From the NCBI GenBank assembly GCA_963796675.1, contig CAWCMS010000003.1, positions 434,001 through 498,000 on the forward strand: a stretch of DNA of 64,000 bases, read 5' to 3'. Below are positions 1 through 8,118 of this stretch, piece by piece. The notes under the pieces were generated by a model that had not been told where the DNA came from, made no database searches, and worked only from the letters and a program-made list of their open reading frames with translations. How positions within the stretch are numbered: position 1 is the first letter of the stretch; each line of letters opens with the position of its first letter. The translations under genes were made by a program, and so were the position numbers. Origin of the DNA: CAWCDJ01 sp963796675. Its GTDB lineage: Bacteria > Acidobacteriota > Terriglobia > Bryobacterales > Bryobacteraceae.

Positions 1-8
1 CCATAGCG

Positions 9-788
9 ATGCCGGCACTCGACGTCACCAATCGCTTCGTCCTCGACTTCTGCGGCAGCTTTGCGCGCCAACACCCAGGGGTGCGGATTCTCGATTTCGG
101 CTGTGGAGCAGGACGCCTGGTCGAGGCTGCGCGCGCCCAGGGCATCGACATGCGCGGCGCGGAGATCTACTACGCCGGGTCGCAGACACGCTCCGAAGCC
201 GCGGCGACCGGCCTGTTGGGCACCTGGATCACCGAAATCTCAGGCGGCAGGCTGGACTTGCCGGATGCCTCATTCGACCTGGTAGTGAACAACCAGGTAA
301 TGGAGCATGTGGAGGACCTGGACGCCACCCTGCGCGAGATCCATCGCGTCCTGAAACCCGGCGGCCAACTGCTCAGCCTCTTCCCTTCCCGCGACGTGTT
401 CCGCGAGGGCCACATCGGCATCCCCTTTTCGCATTGGTTCCCCCAGCGGTCGCGTTTGCGCTTCCACTACACCTGGATGCTGCGCGGCCTCGGCCTGGGA
501 ACGTGGAAGGAGCAGGCGCCGACCGCGCGCCAGTGGGCCATCGATAAGCTGGAATGGATCGACCGCTTCACCCGTTATCGCAGCCGGGCGGAGATCGTCC
601 AAACGTTTGGCCGGTATTTCCGAAGCGAGATGCGCGAATCCGACTACATCCGTTTCCGGCTGCTGGACCGCCCCGGGCGGCAATGGATCGCTCGCGCGGC
701 CGATCTCCCTCTGGCGGCGCCCGCGGCGCGCGCGCTATTCCGCAAGCTGGCGTTCCTGGTGATTCTCTCGCGGAAGGAGCCGGCGTGA
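9..788 (+). CDS. SAM-dependent class I methyltransferase
   Basis: Cytoplasmic methyltransferase of the Methyltransf_11 type, expected to move a methyl group from S-adenosylmethionine to a small or sugar-like acceptor. Motif I, 'ILDFGCGAGR', lies at about residues 27-36. A post-motif block 'FDLVVNNQVMEHV' followed by 'REIHRVLKPGG' is typical of the family. At 259 residues the length is normal. The ATG at 9 gives a plausible start, but no in-frame stop is visible before it, so a few N-terminal residues may lie outside the window. Its stop overlaps the GTG of the next glycosyltransferase gene, and a sugar-phosphate transferase follows, so it probably modifies a surface glycan or its precursor. 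The acceptor cannot be read from the sequence. Confidence 0.82.
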   Translation: MPALDVTNRFVLDFCGSFARQHPGVRILDFGCGAGRLVEAARAQGIDMRGAEIYYAGSQTRSEAAATGLLGTWITEISGGRLDLPDASFDLVVNNQVMEHVEDLDATLREIHRVLKPGGQLLSLFPSRDVFREGHIGIPFSHWFPQRSRLRFHYTWMLRGLGLGTWKEQAPTARQWAIDKLEWIDRFTRYRSRAEIVQTFGRYFRSEMRESDYIRFRLLDRPGRQWIARAADLPLAAPAARALFRKLAFLVILSRKEPA

Positions 789-1906
789 GGATCGCCTACG
801 TCATCACCCGCGGCGATTCGGTGGGAGGCGCGAGCATCCACGTGCGCGACCTTTCGCGCGCGATGCTCGACCGCGGCCACGAGGTCCTGGTCCTCGTGGG
901 CGGCGAGGGGCCGGTGGCCGATCAACTGGCGCGACAGGGCGTTCCCTTTGAAAGCCTGCACTTCCTGCGGCGCAACATTCATCCTCCGCGCGATTTCCGC
1001 GCGGCGCGCGAGCTCGCCGGAGCCTTGCGCAACTTCCGCCCGGACATCGTCTCGACGCATACCGCCAAGGCTGGATGGGTCGGCCGTGCCGTCTGCGCGC
1101 AACTGGGCATCCCGGCCATTTATACGCCGCACGGCTGGACCATCGGCACCCGCATCTCGGCGGTTTCGGGCGCGCTCTTCGCCGCGGCGGAACGGATGGC
1201 CGCCAGGTGGAGCGCCGCCATCGTCTGTGTGTGCGAGTACGAAAAGCGTCTGGCTCTCGAAAAAAAGGTCGGCACCCCAGCGCAGCTCTTTGTGGTGCCG
1301 AACGGCGTGCGGGATATCTTCGCGGGTCAGCGTGCCGACCCGGGACGTACACCCGTCCGGATCGCTGCCGTGGCGCGCTTCGAGGCCCCCAAGGACCACG
1401 AGACGCTGCTCCGCGCGCTTGCCCGGGTACAGAGAGAGTGGACGCTCGATCTCATCGGCGACGGTCCGCTCGGAGAAGAGATCCGGCGCCTGGTGGAGTC
1501 GCTTGGTCTGGCGCGGCGCGTTCGCTTCCTGGGCTACCGGGAAGACGTGGCGGCGGCATTGGCGGAGGCGCAGCTGTTCGCGCTCTCCTCACGATCCGAA
1601 GCGCTGCCGCGGAGCGTGCTCGAAGCCATGCGCGCGGGACTGCCGGTAGTTGCCTCCGACGTCGGCGGCGTCCGGGAAGCCGTGGCGGACGGCGTGAGCG
1701 GCATCCTGGCCCCCGCCGGGGACGTGGCTGCGTTCAGCTCCGCTCTGGAAACACTTGCAACTAATTCCACCCTGCGGCAACGCATGGGAATTGCGGGACG
1801 TCTGGTATTCGAGAGGCGGTTCGGCATCGAACGGATGATCGGGGACACCGAAGCCGTCTATGTTAACGTGAGGAATAGGATAACGTCGGCTGAAAGGATT
1901 GCCTGA
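785..1906 (+). CDS. Glycosyltransferase family 4
   Basis: GT-B fold glycosyltransferase of the GT4 family, 373 residues, likely building a polysaccharide on a lipid carrier at the inner membrane face. The N-terminal half begins 'RIAYVITRGDSVGGASIHV', the usual GT4 opening with a glycine-rich acceptor loop. The C-terminal Glycos_transf_1 domain has 'DLIGDGPLGEEIRRLVE', 'VRFLGYREDV' and the E-x7-E-type block 'SRSEALPRSVLEAMRAGLP'. I chose GTG at 785 because it overlaps the preceding stop (GTGA) and begins exactly at the conserved N terminus. A longer in-frame reading back to 554 only re-reads the methyltransferase gene. It is translationally coupled to both neighbours. Donor and acceptor sugars are unknown. 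Confidence 0.87.
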   Translation: MRIAYVITRGDSVGGASIHVRDLSRAMLDRGHEVLVLVGGEGPVADQLARQGVPFESLHFLRRNIHPPRDFRAARELAGALRNFRPDIVSTHTAKAGWVGRAVCAQLGIPAIYTPHGWTIGTRISAVSGALFAAAERMAARWSAAIVCVCEYEKRLALEKKVGTPAQLFVVPNGVRDIFAGQRADPGRTPVRIAAVARFEAPKDHETLLRALARVQREWTLDLIGDGPLGEEIRRLVESLGLARRVRFLGYREDVAAALAEAQLFALSSRSEALPRSVLEAMRAGLPVVASDVGGVREAVADGVSGILAPAGDVAAFSSALETLATNSTLRQRMGIAGRLVFERRFGIERMIGDTEAVYVNVRNRITSAERIA

Positions 1907-1907
1907 C

Positions 1908-2594
1908 GTGGACTCGCATTGGGTGACCACTTCGCTTATTGAACGGTCGGAGGATCTCTGCGCCTCAGGTCTGCTGGCTCGGCGGAACCAGGCGTTGAAG
2001 CGCTTCTTTGAGGTGCCCGTCGCCGCGCTGCTGCTGGTGATGGCGCTGCCCGTGGCTGTCCTGATCGCGATCGCGATCGTGCTCGAGACTCGCGGTCCCG
2101 TGTTTTTTGGCCATACCCGCATCGGCAAAGGCCAGCAGCGATTTCGTGTCTGGAAGTTCCGGTCGATGGTGACGGACGGGGACAGTGCGCTCGAAGACTA
2201 CCTGCGGAAGCACCCCGAACGCCGTGCCGAATGGCGCTACTCCCACAAGCTGAAACAGGACCCGCGTGTGACTCGGGTGGGCCGACTGCTGCGCCGGTCG
2301 AGCCTGGACGAACTGCCGCAACTGTGGAACGTGCTGCGCGGCGAGATGGCCCTAATCGGTCCGCGGCCCATCGTGGCCGAAGAGATCGCCAAGTATGGTC
2401 CGGCGATCGCGCTCTATCAGCAGGTGCGGCCGGGCCTGACCGGTTTGTGGCAGGTTTCCGGCCGCGCCGATACCGGGTATCTCCGACGCGTGGATCTCGA
2501 CTGCGAGTACATCCGCTCCTGGGGTTTTCCGGCGGATGTAAAGATCCTGGTCAAGACCGTGCGCGTGGTCCTTTGCGGGCACGGTGCTTACTAG
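1908..2594 (+). CDS. Polyprenyl-phosphate sugar-1-phosphate transferase
   Basis: Bacterial sugar transferase (PF02397), the initiating enzyme that loads a sugar-1-phosphate onto undecaprenyl phosphate for exopolysaccharide or O-antigen synthesis. A hydrophobic re-entrant/TM helix ('VAALLLVMALPVAVLIAIAI') lies near residues 35-55. It is followed by the family core: 'WKFRSMVTDGD', 'LLRRSSLDELPQLWNVLRG', 'MALIGPRP' and 'VRPGLTGLWQVSGR'. There is only one helix, so it is the short monotopic form without the large WbaP N-terminal region. GTG at 1908 is preferred over the in-frame TTG at 1899 because AAAGGA sits about 10 bases upstream of the GTG; both give the same mature core. The 3' end overlaps the convergent Ser-rich gene by four bases. 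It closes the polysaccharide operon. Confidence 0.87.
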   Translation: MDSHWVTTSLIERSEDLCASGLLARRNQALKRFFEVPVAALLLVMALPVAVLIAIAIVLETRGPVFFGHTRIGKGQQRFRVWKFRSMVTDGDSALEDYLRKHPERRAEWRYSHKLKQDPRVTRVGRLLRRSSLDELPQLWNVLRGEMALIGPRPIVAEEIAKYGPAIALYQQVRPGLTGLWQVSGRADTGYLRRVDLDCEYIRSWGFPADVKILVKTVRVVLCGHGAY

Positions 2595-3157
2595 CTGCCG
2601 GAGACGCTGACGCCGGCGCTCGAAAGCGTATTCATGATGATGCTCATCGGGTCGAATGAATCGCTTGCGGTGCTGTTGTTCTGAAACGCCGCAATGAGTT
2701 GGCTCAAAGTCGAGCTGGCATTCGAATCCGTGCTCGAACCCGAGCTGGAATCGCTGCTTGACGCCGCGACGTGGTGCATGTGGTGGTGTCCGTGACCTCC
2801 CATGGCCTTCGACAGATCGGCGACGTTCGGAAGGTTCCCACTGCTCGAGGCATCGCTGAAGTCGCCGGCGAGCTGGGTCAACTTGCTTGCCGCCGTCGTA
2901 TTGCCATCGGCCTTTGCCGTCTGCGCGGCATTCGTCAGGTTGGTGGAAATCTGCGACGTGACTGCTTTGTATTGGTTGGGGTCTGACTGCTGCAACTGCT
3001 GAAGCGTGCTCAACAATTGAGCGAAAGGCGAAAGCTGCCCGTTGTCGGATTGCGTGCCGATCTTCTGCGCACCGCTCGTTTGCGAAACGCTGGAGTTCTG
3101 GACGCTGTTGAGAATCGACTGTAGGTAACTACTGGAAACGCTGCTAATAGAGCTCAT
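2591..3157 (-). CDS. Ser/Gln-rich hypothetical protein with a His cluster
   Basis: 188-residue protein that I cannot assign to a named family. It is low-complexity, rich in Ser, Gln, Asn and Ala. The N terminus ('SSISSVSSSYLQSILNS') resembles secreted helical proteins without a classical signal peptide. A histidine cluster 'GGHGHHHMHH' lies around residues 120-130 and could bind metal. Segments such as 'AQLLSTLQQLQQSDPNQYK' look amphipathic and helical. It is convergent with the sugar transferase gene (4-base overlap) and stands alone on its strand. Coding bias and a clean frame support a real gene. The function is unknown; the metal-binding idea is inference from the His run only. Confidence 0.6.
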   Translation of the reverse strand: MSSISSVSSSYLQSILNSVQNSSVSQTSGAQKIGTQSDNGQLSPFAQLLSTLQQLQQSDPNQYKAVTSQISTNLTNAAQTAKADGNTTAASKLTQLAGDFSDASSSGNLPNVADLSKAMGGHGHHHMHHVAASSSDSSSGSSTDSNASSTLSQLIAAFQNNSTASDSFDPMSIIMNTLSSAGVSVSGS

Positions 3158-3305
3158 GGCGGCGCTCAGTGCACTTCCGCCTCCACAATCAACTCCTTGA
3201 AAACAGGCCGGGGCTCGTTCCCCCGGGCGGCAATTTCCTGGCGGCGCGGCATGCTCTTGGCGGCATTCGCATGCCCGGCCTCAGGAGTATAAACTGTGAG
3301 ACGTG

Positions 3306-4208
3306 ATGAACCGCCGAAACTTTCTGAAGACTGCCGCCGCCGGAAGCGCCCTGCTTTGGCGGCCGCCCCTGGCCAGTGCCGCGCCCGACTGGATCCGGCA
3401 AGCGGGCCTCGAACTCTACACGGTCCGGGACCTTACCGCCAAGGATTATGAGGGCACGGTCGCCAAGGTGGCCGAGATCGGCTACAAGGAAGTCGAGCCG
3501 GCGACCGATTACGCCAAGATGGAGCCGAAGCAGTTCCGCGCCATGCTCGACCGCTACGGACTGACGGCCCCCAGCACGCACGTCCCCGCCACCGAGGGGC
3601 CGGGACTCGAGAAAGAACTGGAAGGTTTCCAGATCATGGGCATCCGCTACACGGAAGTCCGCACAGAGCGGCCGGCCGGTGGCGGCGGGAGGTCCCCACA
3701 AACCGAAGAGTCCATCAAGCAGATGGCGGAGGAGATCAACCGCCACGGCGCGATCGTCAAAAAGTTCGGCATGAAGATGCTGATCCATAACCACACCATG
3801 GAGTTCGAGCCGCTCCAGGGCGGCAAGGTACGGCCGTATGACATCCTGCTGAAAGAGACCAACCCCGAACTGGCGGCCATGCAGCTCGATATCGGCTGGG
3901 CGTCGGTGGCCGGACAGAATATTCTGGAAATGTTCCATAAGAATCCGGGCCGCTTCGAGCTGTGGCACGTCAAGGACGCGCGCGGCATCAAGCTGATGAA
4001 CGGCTATATGAGCGAGTCGGAGCGGATGCGTGCCGCCACGTTGGTGCCGGTGGGCCAGGGCGATATCGACTACAAGACGATCTTCGCCAACGCCGAGCTG
4101 GCCGGCATGAAACACTACTGCGTCGAGCAGGACAATGCGGCCGATTGGGGCGATTCCGTGTCCGCCGCGCGAACCAGCTACCAGAACCTCGCGAAACTGC
4201 TGGCGTAA
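3306..4208 (+). CDS. Tat-exported sugar phosphate isomerase/epimerase-like TIM barrel
   Basis: Xylose-isomerase-like TIM-barrel protein (AP_endonuc_2 superfamily), about 300 residues, likely acting on a sugar or sugar acid outside the cytoplasm. The N terminus 'NRRNFLKTAAAGSALL' is a twin-arginine signal. The barrel follows with 'QAGLELYTVRDL', 'EIGYKEVEPATDYAKM', 'KMLIHNHTMEFEP', 'MQLDIGWASVAGQ', 'LWHVKDARG' and 'KHYCVEQDN', which carry the His/Glu/Asp metal ligands typical of the fold. I chose ATG at 3306; the GTG directly before it (3303) would add one residue. The next gene starts four bases after its stop and encodes a second member of the family, so the two are surely co-transcribed. 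The substrate is unknown. Confidence 0.85.
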   Translation: MNRRNFLKTAAAGSALLWRPPLASAAPDWIRQAGLELYTVRDLTAKDYEGTVAKVAEIGYKEVEPATDYAKMEPKQFRAMLDRYGLTAPSTHVPATEGPGLEKELEGFQIMGIRYTEVRTERPAGGGGRSPQTEESIKQMAEEINRHGAIVKKFGMKMLIHNHTMEFEPLQGGKVRPYDILLKETNPELAAMQLDIGWASVAGQNILEMFHKNPGRFELWHVKDARGIKLMNGYMSESERMRAATLVPVGQGDIDYKTIFANAELAGMKHYCVEQDNAADWGDSVSAARTSYQNLAKLLA

Positions 4209-4212
4209 AGCT

Positions 4213-5100
4213 ATGGACGAAAAACAGACGCGCCGGAGTATGCTTCTGGGGGCCCTTGGGCTCCCCGCAGCCTTTGCGCAGCGCCGCGTGCCGCGAGTTG
4301 CCGGAGTGGGCGTGAGGCTGGGGCTGAACGCATACTCCTTCAATGCGCCGCTGCGCGACGGCAGTATGACGTTGATGGATGTGGTCGATTACTGCGCCGG
4401 GCACGGCATTGCGGCGGTCGACCCCACGGGCTACTACTTCCCCGGCTACCCCAAGATCCCCACGGACGAATTCCTCTTCGCTTTGAAGCGTCGCGCCTTT
4501 CTGAACGGTGTCATCTTGAGCGGCACCGGTGTGCGCAACGATTTCGCAGTCACCGATGCAGAGGCGAGGCGCCGCGACCTCCAGATGGTGAAGGAGTGGA
4601 TCGAAGTGGCCGCCCGCCTGGGTGCGCCGGTGATCCGCGTCTTTTCCGGTGCGAAGGCGCCGGAAGGCCACAGCTTCGACCAGGTGATGGAGTGGATGGT
4701 CCCGCTGTTTCGCGAGTGCGCGTCCCATGCCGGAAAGTACGGCGTAATCGTCGGGCTGCAGAACCACAACGACTTCGTCAAGACCGCGGACCAGGCCATC
4801 CGCATCATCAACGCGGTGGATTCCGAATGGTTCGGCTCGATCCTCGACATCGGCAGCCTGCGCACGGAAGACCCCTACGAAGGGATCGACAAGCTGATCC
4901 CGTACGCGGTCTCCTGGCAGCTCAAAGAGAACGTGGGCTACGGAACGAAGGAGGTGCCGACCGACCTCGCCAAGGTCAAGGCGATCATCGACCGGCACGG
5001 ATACCGTGGCTTCCTGCCGGTCGAGACGCTGGGCGCTGGCGATCCGAAAGTAAAGGTCGCGGCGTTTTTCGACAAAGCGCGAAAGGTGTTCGCCGGCTAG
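4213..5100 (+). CDS. Sugar phosphate isomerase/epimerase-like TIM barrel (second of tandem pair)
   Basis: Second xylose-isomerase-like TIM-barrel protein, 295 residues. Its N terminus 'TRRSMLLGALGLPAAFAQ' is again Tat-like, so the product is probably exported. Barrel signatures include 'LGLNAYSFNAPLRDG', 'GIAAVDPTGYYFPGYP', 'GVIVGLQNHNDFVKT', 'SILDIGSLRTEDPY', 'VSWQLKENVGYG' and 'GFLPVETLGAGD'. ATG 4213 is used because the reading from 4135 would overlap the preceding gene by more than 70 bases and precede the signal peptide. It lies four bases downstream of its paralogue and is convergent with a Gfo/Idh/MocA-like oxidoreductase, a common pairing in carbohydrate catabolism of Acidobacteriota and Planctomycetes. 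Which step each protein performs is not determined by the sequence. Confidence 0.85.
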   Translation: MDEKQTRRSMLLGALGLPAAFAQRRVPRVAGVGVRLGLNAYSFNAPLRDGSMTLMDVVDYCAGHGIAAVDPTGYYFPGYPKIPTDEFLFALKRRAFLNGVILSGTGVRNDFAVTDAEARRRDLQMVKEWIEVAARLGAPVIRVFSGAKAPEGHSFDQVMEWMVPLFRECASHAGKYGVIVGLQNHNDFVKTADQAIRIINAVDSEWFGSILDIGSLRTEDPYEGIDKLIPYAVSWQLKENVGYGTKEVPTDLAKVKAIIDRHGYRGFLPVETLGAGDPKVKVAAFFDKARKVFAG

Positions 5101-5108
5101 TGTGGCCC

Positions 5109-5160
5109 GCTCCCTCACGGTCGCAGATCTGTGCACACAGAGGCGCGACCGTAAGGGAGC
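5109..5160. terminator. Inverted repeat between convergent genes, possible bidirectional terminator
   Basis: Two 16-base arms (5109-5124 and 5145-5160) are reverse complements at 15 of 16 positions and are separated by a 20-base loop. The left arm reads GCTCCCTCACGGTCGC. The element lies in the 88-base gap between two convergent genes, which suits a bidirectional terminator, although no clear T tract follows either arm. It could equally be a copy of a dispersed intergenic palindrome. Confidence 0.5.
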
Positions 5161-5188
5161 GCGCGAGAGAGCGAAAAGTCTCAGGGAG

Positions 5189-6451
5189 CTAAGCGCTCGC
5201 GGCGTGGCTCAGCGCGACCCCCCGGGTGCTGACCGAATACTTGGCGAGCATGCCGGGGTTCTCCCACGCGGGGAAGCTCGCGGGATTTCTCAGGTACTCG
5301 AAGAAGCGGTTCGCCACTTGCGCGAAATGTGCCTCGTGGCCCACGCGATAGACATCGGGGATCGTCACCCGCACGCGGCCGCCCTGCGGCTCGAGCCCGA
5401 CGCCCGGGAATTGCGCGGCTAGTGCGGCCGCACGCTGCTCGAGCGCCCTCCTCGCGGCCGCGTCATCGGTCGCGACATACAACTCGGGCTGATAGTTCTC
5501 TTCCGCGCCCTGCCGGATTTCGACCTGCGACTTCGAGCCGCGGAAGATGGCGACGTGCGTATCTCCCGCGCCGGCCGGAGCCTCCCAGCGCCACAGCACG
5601 TCGAGCTTCGCGTGGATGCCACGCAACGCATAGGTCACCTGGGTGTTGCAGTAGTAGTCGAGCGCCGGTCCCGGCTCGCCGGTCACCTGGCGGAACTGCT
5701 CGGCCGTCATCGAGGTCGGCCAGCGCCTGGCGCTGACCAGTTGGATATCGGTGCGATAGTCGAGTGCCTGTTCGGGGAAGAGCGTCCACTGCACCAGATC
5801 GACCAGGTGGGTGCCGACGTCGGCCAGAGCTTCACCCTGCTGCTCGATATCGAAATACCACGCCGGGCGCAGGTTGGGAACTCCCGCCACCAGTTTCAAA
5901 AGGTGGTGGACGCTTTCCATGTATACGGCCGGTTCCTGTTCGCTGCCCTCGACAATGGTGCCGAACACTTCGGGATCGCTCACCAGCGCGCGCTGCAGCA
6001 TAGTGGTGATCTCGTAGCGCTCGGTCATGATGTCGTAGGCGATCAGGCCCTTGCGTTCGGCCAGCGCCAGCGCCTCTTCGAGCGCCGGGAAGTCGGCGGC
6101 GCGGATGATCCAGGGCTTGTCCGAGAGCACGTTCTGCCCGGCCTCGAGTGCGGCGCGGATGTAGCCGATCTTGGCGCAGTTGCGGCCCGAAAGCACCACG
6201 ATGTTCCCCGGGGGCTCGGCCTTCATGCGTTCGAGAAATTCGGCCGATGCGTGGATCTCCGCTTCCCAGGAGGTCGGATTCTTGGGGCGCTGGTTGAACC
6301 GTGCAACGCGGCCCAGGTGCCCGGCGAGGTCGGTCCCGAGCGGCGCGTACACCGCCGTCCGCGCGGCCACCCCGGCATACATCTCTTTCTGGATCAGCGC
6401 GGCGTGGAAATGCCCCGGATCCACTGTAATCAAGCGAAATTGCTCAGCCAT
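5189..6451 (-). CDS. Gfo/Idh/MocA-like oxidoreductase (putative oxidoreductase C-terminal family)
   Basis: 420-residue NAD(P)-dependent oxidoreductase-like protein. The N terminus 'FRLITVDPGHFHAALIQ' replaces the standard GxGxxG start and is typical of the subgroup carrying a 'putative oxidoreductase C-terminal' domain. A Rossmann-like half follows ('NIVVLSGRNCAKIGYIRAAL', 'VLSDKPWIIRAADF', where the KP is the conserved Gfo/Idh/MocA Lys-Pro). The second half has 'GEALADVGTHLVDLVQW' with the Asp-Val-Gly-Thr-His element. Start ATG 6451 fits the conserved N terminus; an upstream in-frame ATG at 6559 would run into the next gene. There is no signal peptide, unlike the two isomerase-like neighbours. 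Probably part of sugar or cyclitol oxidation; substrate unknown. Confidence 0.82.
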   Translation of the reverse strand: MAEQFRLITVDPGHFHAALIQKEMYAGVAARTAVYAPLGTDLAGHLGRVARFNQRPKNPTSWEAEIHASAEFLERMKAEPPGNIVVLSGRNCAKIGYIRAALEAGQNVLSDKPWIIRAADFPALEEALALAERKGLIAYDIMTERYEITTMLQRALVSDPEVFGTIVEGSEQEPAVYMESVHHLLKLVAGVPNLRPAWYFDIEQQGEALADVGTHLVDLVQWTLFPEQALDYRTDIQLVSARRWPTSMTAEQFRQVTGEPGPALDYYCNTQVTYALRGIHAKLDVLWRWEAPAGAGDTHVAIFRGSKSQVEIRQGAEENYQPELYVATDDAAARRALEQRAAALAAQFPGVGLEPQGGRVRVTIPDVYRVGHEAHFAQVANRFFEYLRNPASFPAWENPGMLAKYSVSTRGVALSHAASA

Positions 6452-6465
6452 CCTGAACCAGCTTA

Positions 6466-8118
6466 CTATCGAACCTCGGCGGAGAGCTTGCCGCCTTCTT
6501 CGCAGCGGTGCGCGCCCGCCGGAACGTTGCGGAACTCCTGCCGGGCGCCACTCGGCCACTCGATCTCGATGCGCTGAGCCTGCTCGCGATGCCCCAGGCC
6601 GAACGTCAAGGTCAGCTCCGATTGCGAGAGGTAACTCGACCCGCTGTGCACCACGCGCGTCTGCGTACCTTCCGGTCCATACAGGTGCACCACGGCGCCG
6701 ATCGCATCGCGGTTCGACTTGGTTCCCACCAGCCGCAGCCGCAGCGAGCGGTTCCCGTTCGAGAGGTCGTTGCGGTAGAGGTATGCCGCTCCCTGGTTGG
6801 TCGTGACCAGCAGATCGAGATCGCCATCGCGATCGAAATCGCCATAAGCCAGCCCACGCGCGACTTTGGGCTGCGCGAAGCCCGCGCCCGCCTGCGCGGC
6901 TACGTCATGAAAATTGGCCTTGCCTCCGTTGAGGAACAGGTGCGGCGGCTGCGCATACCCGATGTTGCCGCGGATCCGCCGCACGGTTTCATCGATGTGC
7001 CCGTTCACCGCCGCCAGGTCCAGCCAGCCGTCGAGATTGATGTCGAGAAACGCGCAGCCGAACCCCAGGCTGGAGCGCGACGCCGGACCGACGCCCGTAC
7101 GTCCCGCCACATCCTGGAATCCACCGGAAGATGCGCGGTAGAGGGCCATCATTTCGTTGTCGAAGTTGGTGATGGCGACGCCCGGAACGCCGGAGTTATC
7201 GAAATCGCCCGCGTCGATGCCCATGCCGGCGCGCGCCTTGCCGTCGTCGCTGAAGGCCACGCCGGCGCGGACGGCCACTTCCTCGAAGGTGCCGTTGCGC
7301 AGGTTGTGGTAGAGCTTGTTGGGCTGCGTATCGTTGGCGATCAGCAGGTCCGGCCAGCCGTCGCGGTCGTAATCGATCATCGCCGCGCCCAGAGATTTCG
7401 AACTGCTGTCGAAGATGCCGCTGCGCGCCGTCACATCTTCGAACGTGCCGTTACCCCGATTGCGGAAGAGCCAGCAGGTCTCGCCGTGGTACGCCTCCGG
7501 CGTGCAATACGACTTGTGTTTGCCGTCCACGCTGCAGAACACGTCGTGCTCGGGCGACCACTTCACGTAGTTGCACACCAGCAGGTCGAGCAGGCCGTCG
7601 CGGTCATAGTCCAGCCACATGGCGGAGGTGCTGAAGGCCTTCCGGCCGCCCAGCCCGGCCTTCTCGGTGACATCCAGGAACCGGCCCTTTCGATTGTTCT
7701 GAAAGAGGCGGTTCTGGCCCACGGCCGTCACCAGGATATCGGGGAAGCCGTCGTTGTTATAGTCGCCCACCGCCACGCCCATGCCGTACAGTTCGATGGC
7801 GAGGCCGGCGTGCTCCGTCACATCCGTAAAGGTGCCGTTGCGATTGTTGCGGAAGAGCCGCATGGTGCTGCGCACGCCCGTGCGGCCGGGCCAGTTGGTG
7901 CCGTTGACCAGCAGGATATCTAGCCAGCCGTCGCCATCGTAATCGAGGAAGGCGCAGCCCGGTCCCATGGTCTCGGGCAGGTATTTGGCGCCGAAGGCCC
8001 CGCTGTTATGACGGAAGCGGATGCCCGCCGCTTCGGTCACATCCGCCAATTGGAATCCCAATCCCGGAGCCGCCCTCAACAGGGGAGCAGCGCCGAGAAG
8101 AAAGCTTCTGCGCGTCAC
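6466..8118 (-). CDS. CRTAC1 family protein (FG-GAP/VCBS repeats, ASPIC/UnbV C terminus)
   Basis: 550-residue exported beta-propeller protein. A Tat-like signal 'TRRSFLLGAAPLL' is followed by at least six calcium-binding FG-GAP/VCBS loops of the DxDxDGxxD type, for example 'DYDGDGWLDILLVNG', 'DYNNDGFPDILVTA', 'DYDRDGLLDLLVCN', 'DYDRDGWPDLLIAND' and 'DFDRDGDLDLLVTTN'. An ASPIC/UnbV domain ends it ('VGTKSNRDAIGAVV', 'GSSYLSQSELTLTFGLG'). The start is GTG overlapping the stop of the response regulator (GTGA), so it is translationally coupled to the two-component system. Family members are secreted or periplasmic and largely uncharacterised. The frame is intact, unlike the paralogues at 10-18 kb and 30-32 kb. 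Confidence 0.9.
   Translation of the reverse strand: MTRRSFLLGAAPLLRAAPGLGFQLADVTEAAGIRFRHNSGAFGAKYLPETMGPGCAFLDYDGDGWLDILLVNGTNWPGRTGVRSTMRLFRNNRNGTFTDVTEHAGLAIELYGMGVAVGDYNNDGFPDILVTAVGQNRLFQNNRKGRFLDVTEKAGLGGRKAFSTSAMWLDYDRDGLLDLLVCNYVKWSPEHDVFCSVDGKHKSYCTPEAYHGETCWLFRNRGNGTFEDVTARSGIFDSSSKSLGAAMIDYDRDGWPDLLIANDTQPNKLYHNLRNGTFEEVAVRAGVAFSDDGKARAGMGIDAGDFDNSGVPGVAITNFDNEMMALYRASSGGFQDVAGRTGVGPASRSSLGFGCAFLDINLDGWLDLAAVNGHIDETVRRIRGNIGYAQPPHLFLNGGKANFHDVAAQAGAGFAQPKVARGLAYGDFDRDGDLDLLVTTNQGAAYLYRNDLSNGNRSLRLRLVGTKSNRDAIGAVVHLYGPEGTQTRVVHSGSSYLSQSELTLTFGLGHREQAQRIEIEWPSGARQEFRNVPAGAHRCEEGGKLSAEVR

Noticed and set aside
270..683. Long antisense open frames opposite the methyltransferase and similar shadows elsewhere
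   Set aside because: High-GC DNA gives long noncoding frames on the opposite strand; their products are Arg/Ala/Gly-rich without motifs.
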